In this document: in pieces, positions 57,922 to 64,000 of the stretch
How positions within the stretch are numbered: position 1 is the stretch's first letter
Layout of the letters: the number at the start of each line of letters is the position of its first letter
Assembly (NCBI GenBank): GCA_946894095.1
Contig: OX335649.1
Span: forward strand, 15,146,001 to 15,210,000
Length of the DNA: 64,000 bases
Direction of reading: 5' to 3'
From: Incurvaria masculella
Lineage: Eukaryota; Arthropoda; Insecta; Lepidoptera; Incurvariidae
The notes under the pieces: generated by a model
The model's input: only the letters and a program-made list of their open reading frames with translations
What the model was told of the DNA's origin: nothing
The model's database searches: none
Program-made: the position numbers and the translations under genes

Positions 57922-58327
57922 GTCATTCCAGACACGTGATTCTCCGACAGAATATCTATTTATTCGTGGAAGATTGCAAACTCCAAGAATCAATATAATG
58001 ACGATTACAAGTGCTCCAAGTAATATACAACCAGGAAATGTGTGGTTCAAAGGCCTTTCTAATCATCCTCCTTTTGATATTGAGAAAGAGTCTTCCTATT
58101 TACGAATGAATAATCCTGAATTAAATACTGTTTTAAATTTAAGTCCAGTTGCGCATGCGTTAGCTAATAACAGTGGTACTGCAGTAGCTAATCCCATATC
58201 CGAGGCGATAGTAGGAAAAGACGCTAATGTTAGCATTTATTATAATCCAACAGCGGTTGCTATTGCTGGTCCAGGAGGAATAGCGCACGCACTGTCAGAG
58301 TTACGAGTGTACACTAATGAAGATTAA
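57922..58327 (+). CDS. Alternative 3' exon, DUF4774-type gene (form B)
   Basis: After acceptor TTCGATAG the exon opens with one base completing a codon and then 134 residues to TAA. Joined to the leader exons (51513-51542, 55250-55305) it would give a 163-residue secreted protein: Gln, then SFQTRDSPTEYLFIRGRLQT, a HALANNSGTAVANPISEAIV region and a NPTAVAIAGPGGIAHALS motif of the same kind as in form A. It has no start codon or signal peptide of its own, and none is visible between 57339 and 57921. AATAAA signals at about 58535 and 58549 fit a transcript end. It could instead be spliced after the 55913 exon through a weak donor near 57335. Confidence 0.65.
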
Positions 58328-58911
58328 TATATGTTGTAAATAGTAATGACACTTATCCGAAGGTGATATGTACCGAGGATCAAGCATTATTTAAAGAAAA
58401 ACGCTGTGAAATTAACAATTTTATGAATATCGTTTGTATCTGTTAAATGTTTACAAGTTTTCCGTTTTCCTATCTATTTAAACAATATATTTAAAAATAA
58501 TCAAATTTTTATGCTGAATGTCATTGTTCAAATTTAATAAATTATTTCGCAATAAAAACTTCTTTGAAGACATTTCTGACACGATGATTTCTGAAATGCC
58601 TTTTGAGAATTTAGTCTATTTTAAGACTATTTGTAATATCTTAAGTAAATTTTAGTATTTAAGGATATAATAATTTGTAGATTTACGTTTAAACCTAAAT
58701 AAACGACTACATAAGTGTGATATTGCCTTATTTGACTTTTTTATGAAACTGCAATTAATTGCATGAACACATTTATTAGGCACTGTTGGCATCAATGCAG
58801 ATTCAAAATGTTAAATCCGCTGGGTTGGTATTCTGTTATTTATGATTTTTAAATTTAATATTTTAATAACTTTCAATATTTTTCTTTAAATAAACCTAAG
58901 CTTATTTTCAG

Positions 58912-61900
58912 GATTCAAGAAATATCAACATATTATCTGCCGTTTTATGGAGCGGGTAAGGGACAATACTTGCAAGTCACTAAGGACAAGACTGGTACGG
59001 CAGTTAAAGAAACAATTATTTTTGAAGACGAAATAAAAGACATAAAGGAAACAGAAAAAGGCAATTCGATTCCAAAGGACAATAAAAATATATTCGAGGA
59101 TAATTTTAAAAATGTACATGAATCGGCAAAAAAAATTCTAGCCTTGCAAGAAATTGCCAAAAGGACAGGAAGCTTATCACCAACAGACTTAGAAGAGCTT
59201 AAAACTGAGCTTTTGCACCTAGAATCGTCAGCTGGTAATTTGGCTAGCCTAAGCGAAATTGGAAATAATAACTGGGCGGCTATTCTTGGAACCACAAAAG
59301 ACAAAAATACATATCAAGACAACAAACATTTTGAAGAAAACGTAAGTTAATTACTGATACATTATTTTAGATATATCACATAAGTACTGAACGTCAAGAA
59401 ACATGTTTTCTATCTGTAACCTATATTCATGTAATTACATACAGGTGGGCGAAGAAAGTGTAGGAATAGAAAGCCTAGAAGATACGAGTAGCATTCCTGA
59501 AATTGGAAATTCATCTCAAGCCGAGGCCAAACCTGTAGGTGAGTATGTTAATATATTTCAAGAATTGCTGTGAAAAATGGCAAATGTATAGGCTTTATAA
59601 TAAATATGTTTTTATTTATGAATGAATCAAACAAGTTGTTCCTGAAAACATTAACAATTAACAGTCCATTAATAATGCATTTAAACTCATTGTTCGTAAT
59701 GCGAAGTTCCAGTTACAATAGCGATATTAAATCATCGTATAAAAAATAGGAGTATACAACATCTAACTGGATTTCATTAAAGTATCGGTGAATATAACCA
59801 CCCACAATCCCTATATTCTTATTAGGTCGATTGATTAGGCTTACCTCATAGAGTTCTAGAATATAACCACTCTTTTGTACACGATAATAGTCAGTTAATA
59901 GGGCAGTATTTGTATTTACCACGGAGGAGTGAGGTAGAGAGGAGGTGGTGTTAGCTCATATTACTGAGGAACGCAGCGTGACACTGCGCGAGAAAGCGGG
60001 GGGAAAAGCATTTCATGGTGGGGGTTCAAGCTCCGCCTTGTGTGCTTACTCCATCTACCGGCAGAACCGATATTCTGGCAGTAGCTATTCCGAGAGCTAT
60101 TCTTAGTGGTTACAAGAATGCAACTAGATGGCGCTTTTTGCATTTAATGTTAGTTTTTTCTTTAAAAAAAAACCTTGAAATTAAATCCATACCTTCGCAC
60201 GGATTCAAATAATTTTAATTTAATAATGTCATAAAAATTTGCATCCTGAGATCAAAATTTCTTACCGTACAAAGAAAATGGCTGCGCGCTATCTATCGGC
60301 ACATAGCAAGAGCGATACATCGATACAATGCTCGAATATTGACTCAAATTATAAAATATGAGGTGTTTTACTGACAAATAAAACTTAATTCCACCTACAA
60401 ACTTTAGATTATTTTGTCCTGTGTAATTTTTGCAAAGTTTTACACAAAATATCATCGTGTAACGCTGTTCGCTGAAAATTGCGCCGCAGACCATAATATT
60501 GTCCCACAACCTAACACCGCCAGCGCCATATCGCGAATGACGCTAAGCCACGCCTTCTTGTCACATGGGCTGTGACGTAGAGACTCACTTGGTGGACACA
60601 GACCCAGTTTGCTTAGACCATCTCCTCTCTATCTTCCTCCTCCGTGGTATTTACACTCTGCTGTTCAACCAAGATTCGGGATACCTTTACTATATTTATT
60701 TATTATATACTATCCGATGGACGTAAGTAACTAATAGTTTTTTGGCGATAAGAATCAGTAACTGGGTGTACCTAATGTGAGTCTAAATAATGACAGGTGT
60801 ATTCAGAGTGGGCAGACTAACTTTAATCCGCCGGACTAAAACGGTTTTTGTATAGTTAGCCCAGTGCTAATTTCGTGCACAACGTAAACATGTGCATGAG
60901 TTTGTATATGAAGGAAATATATTTTCCCGCAATGGAAAGTGTGATAATTGAAAGAAGAGTGAGTAAACGGCGCAATAAATTACATTATGAAAAGACATGC
61001 AATTACACCTACAGCTAGGAAGGCGATTCATAACTATCCGATTCATACTTACACTTAGTCTTGGGTATGGCAGAATAGGCACGAATGCAGAATAAATGTA
61101 GTAGAAATGAGTTCCTTGAGGAAAGTATGCGGGGTTAATCCATCGGACAAGTTTCGAAATGACTTGGTTAGAGAGCAGTGTCAATTGAAAAATTATGTGA
61201 CGTGAATCGAAAAGGGAGTGCTAAGATGGTTTGGACGAAGGAATGTGCGACGAAGGAATAACGAAATAAATTTACAGGGCAGATGTGAGAACGTACCGCG
61301 ACCAAATTGATGGAAAACTTCGTAAAGTTCAGATACTTAGAACCCGTAATCGTAGAGCATGTTATGTCTGTAGATGAAGCGAAATAGGTGTGCTGTGATA
61401 GTACCGTATGGCACTCTATCATCTCATGGTTTGCATACTATATTTGAACCCTGTTTTATCATCTAATTTAATATCGGGAATTGACTTCTCCGAGCCAGAG
61501 TGGTCAGTCTGAGTTGTCACCTAAATTGGCGTTTACGGAACTTCGAAGTTACGTAAAAACGTCGAAAACCATACAAGTTTGTGCTACTTATTCTCTGGTT
61601 TTAAAGTCATACTCGGACTTTCGATTTATTTGAAAGCGTAAAGTGGCATAGATGGCCACGTCGACGTATTTACGGCGAGGTTGAGTAAGCTGTCAAATCA
61701 AACTCGGACTCGCAAATTTTAGTTCGCCTAACGCCCATTGCGCATGCTCTTCAATTTCTCCGTACATTTGAAAACGCCAGTCGACAATTTAGTAGGTGAC
61801 AACTGGGACTAGACACAATTCATCAGAATTGTGGGATGATTCTCGTCGAATACTCTCTAAAGTTGAATGAATGCGTGAACAGGGCTGGCGATCGCCGGCG

Positions 61901-62043
61901 TCGGCGGCGTGGCGTCCAGCAGGCCGGTGGCGACGGCGGTGGTGGCGGCGGGAGGGCTGGCGGTCGCGCGCCCCGTCGCCACCGCCATCGCAGGCGTCGA
62001 CCCCGCGGCGCTCGGCGTCGGCGTCGTTTACGAAAAGATCTGA
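58912..62043 (+). CDS. Alternative 3' exons, DUF4774-type gene (form C)
   Basis: Three exons, 58912-59341, 59445-59538 and 61883-62043, join in phase. With the leader they would give 256 residues: IQEISTYYLPFYGAGKGQYL at the start, an acidic, Lys-rich helical middle (KKILALQEIAKRTGSLSPTD, then LEELKTELLHLESSAGNLA) and a last exon reading GLAIAGVGGVASSRPVATAV and GGLAVARPVATAIAGVDPAA before the stop. The last exon is strongly GC-rich, and its true frame is set by the G|GG junction; other frames there give Arg-rich artefacts. The acceptor at 61882 has a weak pyrimidine tract. AATAAA follows at about 62284. A hAT-type element occupies the long intron. Confidence 0.65.
59920..60646. mobile_element. 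hAT-type MITE with 8-bp target duplication
   Basis: 727 bp bounded by the direct repeat GTATTTAC (59912-59919 and 60647-60654). Ends CACGGAGGAGTGAGGTAGAG and, complemented, CACGGAGGAGGAAGATAGAG are inverted repeats. Eight-base duplications and short terminal repeats are typical of hAT elements. No transposase frame. It lies in the last intron of the DUF4774-type gene. Confidence 0.85.
60796..60881. mobile_element. GTATTCAGAG MITE, partial copy 3
   Basis: GTGTATTCAGAGTGGGCAGA and CTAACTTTAATCCGCCGGAC match 45244-45361; the right end is missing. Confidence 0.6.
60900..61880. other. Intronic stretch, nothing recognised
   Basis: Intron sequence before the last GC-rich exon of the DUF4774-type gene. 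Minus-strand frames at 60867-61422 show no domain. Some tract near 61540-61680 (ACGTCGAAAACC, GTCGACGTATTTACG) is CpG-containing but unassigned. Confidence 0.4.
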
Positions 62044-62344
62044 ATTTAGAACTAGAAGATGATGCCGTGGCCGAGGGCGTGGCGTCGCGTCGGCGCAATG
62101 GTGGTGGCCATCTTAGGTCATCTATGATCGCGTCCTGTTGTTACATCCATGGCCGGGACTTCCATGCTTCGCTGGGACGAAGATTGAAACATAGAAGAAT
62201 CTGAAAAATATAGACTGTTAGGCTGAAATTAAATTAAATTGTTGATGGTAATTTATATTTTAAGTTCGATAAATTATTGATTAAATAAAATTTTAATGTA
62301 TCTAAGTATTTTTTTGGCAATCCAAAGTTCACAAACCAACATTA

Positions 62345-62500
62345 AAGGAATTCGACATGTATGTGTATGTATAATCGACCCTGAAACAAGGACAGATTCA
62401 CTAAAGAAAGAGCCCTGAAAAAACTACTTTAAAAAAACTACATTACTTGGAAAAAGCAACGCACATACTTAGTACGAAAAAGTATATTTACTTAAAACCT
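62345..62500. repeat. Diverged relative of the 54788-55093 element
   Basis: ATGTATAATCGACCCTGAAA, GAGCCCTGAAAAAACTACTT and CTTAGTACGAAAAAGTATAT correspond in order to parts of 54788-55093, with the tRNA-like middle lost. Confidence 0.55.
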
Positions 62501-64000
62501 ACACTAAAGTTTAGTATATCTTTTAGTAGATAGTAGATCGTCGTAGTAGTAGATAGGCAATCCCCAACCTGGCCTGCTTTTTTCTAATTATATTAGTACC
62601 CATGTATTTGTTTTAAATGAAGAGCGGAAATCCATGCATCCAGATTTCCTTAATTTCTTTTTTCCATCGTTCTTAATCGATATAACTTTATTTGGTTTCG
62701 TGAAATTCTCTAGCCCTGTCGAAAATTGAGAAATGATTCAACATCCTTCTTACACGTGTTTACTCTGATGACCATAAGAAACTAGGCAACAAACAACTCT
62801 TTGCACATACCAGCCGCCATATTTGCATTACATTATTCCCGATGACTCGTCACCAGTCAGTGTCAGTGTGCCAGTGACTTCGGGATCCTTTTCATACCCA
62901 TTACATTCTTACTCAATCCTATAACTTTTTTTTATCTTGCTTTAGGTACAATACAGGTTCGTTGTGTCGTGTGGGATTCCGACACTTCCAAAGAAAATGA
63001 GTAGTCCCACTGTTTTCCGCGTGTCGTTACAGGTGACTAAGGTAGTTTGGTTTCCAAGTAAAAGTGTCCCGGTTTGGTACCATTGCATTGAATGAACGAT
63101 GGTCGAATCGACAATGAAAAAAATTCCGTATTTTCCATTCAGTTCAATGTAGCCGTGCTCATAAAATAAAGGTTCTTCGGGAATGTAAAGGCAGTAGTGT
63201 AAAGGTGTAAAAAAAAGATGTTAGTAATTTAATCAAGTAGCGAGTACTTTAGTAAGTCTGTAAACTGATCAAAAATTGTTCGCAATGCAGGCGAGAACAG
63301 TACCTACCACTGAACATATTATTATAATATCCCATACAGTACAGGTGTAGAGTCGCGTAATTTCTGGTGATTGGTTCTAAATATTTTACCACAAGCTCCA
63401 ACGACAAGACATTTTTACGACATTTTTTCGGACTTGTTTATATTATATGTTCTGTGGACCAAGGGGGTTACTGGTAAATTATTTCGCCGGGTGAACATCA
63501 AGTGATTTATTCAATCTGACGTTTCATTGCAATTCGTACTACGCGAACTGGTAAATTTCAGTTCACAAGTCCGAATAACACATCGTTAGACAGTGAGCAT
63601 GGTGCCAAATGCCTTTCTACTCACCCGAAAAAAAGAGTAGAACGGATTGACTAGACTGAGCCCTTTACTAAAACATACTCTAATATTGTTTGCCGTTCAG
63701 ATAAGTCTAGTAACTTAAATACTCACTGCTTAACTAAATTACTAACGTAGTCCGAACGAACCTTTGGGCTAATAATGACGGTAAGTAAGTATGGTATTAG
63801 CCACTGAAGAGACAAGCAAGGTATTAGCCATTCTTGTCCAGTTGCATAAAATAAATTCACACTTTAGAACAAATAACACGATTATTATGGGGTGGTTTTA
63901 ACTGAGACGATATAGGTAAGGTAGTTAGAATTAGCATAGTCTGTGTCGCAGAAGATTCCCTCACACGTACTGTAACGTCAAACTCGTCCAGTAAATTAAT
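62501..64000. other. Gene-free end of the window
   Basis: No supported gene. A dispersed-repeat fragment lies at 63065-63180 (TGGTACCATTGCATTGAATG). The rest is unassigned AT-rich sequence. Confidence 0.5.

Noticed and set aside
61836..62204. Arg- and Gly-rich proteins in three frames around 61836-62204
   Set aside because: They are shadow translations of a GC-rich exon. The frame fixed by the splice junction (GLAIAGVGGVASSRP...) is the one that matches the glycine-motif family.

Overview
The window looks like nuclear DNA from a moth or butterfly (Lepidoptera). It is AT-rich, its genes are intron-split with canonical GT-AG boundaries, and its proteins are insect-like. The non-coding DNA is packed with short inverted-repeat elements, several flanked by TTAA, plus RTE-like and jockey/CR1-like retrotransposon remnants and retroposon fragments of a kind common in Lepidoptera. 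The order-level assignment is an inference from gene content and repeat style. There is no sign of bacterial operons, CRISPR, rRNA or an intact functional tRNA gene.

Layout. 1-15195 is gene-poor and repeat-rich. It holds an unidentified minus-strand exon candidate (1093-1340), abutting TTAA elements (4285-5237), a retroposon with a C-rich core (5425-6297), CpG-rich stretches (7990-8290 and 9800-10010, the latter with a SOX-POU composite motif) and LINE remnants (11623-12173, 14520-14705). 15196-16527 is an intronless TRMT5 (tRNA m1G37 methyltransferase). 20629-24224 is a four-exon FAD synthase of the single-domain, FLAD1 C-terminal type, with a 980-bp fold-back element in its second intron. 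27010-39514 on the minus strand is GPN1, a GPN-loop GTPase, reconstructed as nine exons and 379 residues with every splice phase agreeing. Its introns hold a LINE fragment, a PIF/Harbinger-like element carrying half a MADF domain, a 105-bp tandem array, and what may be a small plus-strand nested gene (32813-35139) with a CCAAT-rich promoter.

40843-43821 holds an unidentified minus-strand terminal exon candidate, two near-identical TTAA elements side by side, and an intronless reading frame for an unrecognised secreted protein. 43822-51512 is repeat-rich: a 1.06-kb fold-back with another element at its centre, a retroposon, a TTAA element broken by a hairpin insertion with a hammerhead-like core, and two LINE remnants. 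51513-62043 is a secreted, Gly-Pro-Gly-Gly repeat gene system of the insect DUF4774 type. One split signal-peptide leader (51513-51542 plus 55250-55305) is in phase with three different downstream acceptors (55913, 57922, 58912). This is either one gene with alternative 3' ends or a tandem family. 62044-64000 contains only repeat fragments.

The housekeeping genes are functionally unrelated to each other (tRNA modification, flavin cofactor synthesis, RNA polymerase II assembly/import). The most distinctive biology is the leader-sharing secreted gene, the possible nested gene inside GPN1, and the density of nested inverted-repeat elements.
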